Source: Streptococcus sanguinis
Lineage (GTDB): Bacteria > Bacillota > Bacilli > Lactobacillales > Streptococcaceae
Assembly (NCBI RefSeq): GCF_013343115.1
Contig: NZ_CP054570.1
Coordinates: 1,178,001-1,242,000, forward strand
Length of the DNA stretch: 64,000 bases
Reading direction: 5' to 3'
Both the position numbers and the translations under genes were made by a program. This document shows, piece after piece, positions 63,711-64,000 of this stretch (within the stretch, counting starts at the first letter, position 1; each line of letters begins with the position of its first letter). Below the pieces are notes generated by a model. The model saw nothing but the letters and a program-made list of their open reading frames with translations. It ran no database searches and had not been told where the DNA came from.

Positions 63711-64000
63711 TTAGACGTCGAGCGTACTGTATACAGCATTTTCTTCGATAAATTCACGACGAGGTTCAACGCGATCCCCCATCAGCATGTCAAAAATCTT
63801 GTCAGCTTCCGCTGCATCATCCACTGAAACCCGTGCCATCAAGCGATGTTCAGGATTCATAGTTGTCTCCCACAGCTGATGGTCATCCATCTCTCCGAGC
63901 CCTTTATAGCGTTGAATGGTTGGCTTGGAGCGACCTTCACTGTAGCGAGCCAAAGCAGCTTGAAGCTCTTCTTCTTGGTTGGCACCTGGCTGGATGTATT
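63711..64000 (-). CDS. gyrB: DNA gyrase subunit B, C-terminal end (cut by window edge)
   Basis: The last about 96 residues. The Toprim-domain end motif [20 protein letters not shown] and the closing [20 protein letters not shown] are those of GyrB rather than ParE. The upstream sequence continues in frame to the window end ([20 protein letters not shown]). It introduces negative supercoils with GyrA. ezrA follows 87 bp after the stop. Confidence 0.95.
   Translation of the reverse strand, partial: YIQPGANQEEELQAALARYSEGRSKPTIQRYKGLGEMDDHQLWETTMNPEHRLMARVSVDDAAEADKIFDMLMGDRVEPRREFIEENAVYSTLDV

Overview
The window is chromosomal DNA of a low-GC Gram-positive coccus, most likely Streptococcus sanguinis or a very close relative of the sanguinis/gordonii group. 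Supporting this are the gyrB-ezrA-serB and eno neighbourhoods, the streptococcal pheS-acetyltransferase-pheT order, T-box leaders for Phe and Trp, and above all three tandem CshA-type fibrillar adhesins. The species name is inferred from gene content; no 16S or housekeeping comparison was run. Nearly all genes are on the minus strand.

Layout. 1-4.7 kb: a TetR-controlled ABC exporter (cut by the window edge), then a tetR-permease-ATPase set ordered and sized like the haem-export system hrtRBA, with a divergent gene of unknown function. 4.7-10 kb: zinc alcohol dehydrogenase, a lipoprotein under two CopY-like operator boxes, an acetyltransferase, a short MetE-like methyltransferase, an alpha/beta hydrolase and a YbgA-family protein. 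10-18.3 kb: pheT, acetyltransferase and pheS behind a Phe T-box; an ABC-2 transporter whose ATPase gene is frameshifted; an AbrB-like regulator; and an orphan trpX behind its own T-box. 18.3-20 kb: rqcH/pavA.

20.1-44.8 kb: three consecutive LPxTG fibril genes of 2669, 1966 and 3393 codons. They share leader, N-terminal adhesive region, last three repeats and anchor, and differ mainly in the number of ~100-residue repeats (about 18, 11 and 25). The three promoters carry the same dyad at the same distance from the -10 box. Genes one and three share a tract of about 978 bp that I read as identical, which points to recent recombination.

44.9-54.4 kb: a flavin reductase gene broken in a run of ten T, acetolactate decarboxylase, an AI-2E-family/TPR pair, and a six-gene operon (lipoprotein, membrane-fusion protein, MacB-like ATPase and permease, response regulator, histidine kinase) that looks like a self-regulated envelope-stress efflux system. 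54.7-64 kb: lactonase, a small protein, MgtE, a decayed HAD hydrolase relic, enolase, a YueI-family gene with an apparently leaderless promoter, a small NTF2-like protein, glycerate kinase, serB, ezrA and the 3' end of gyrB. No rRNA, tRNA, insertion sequence, CRISPR array or prophage was seen.
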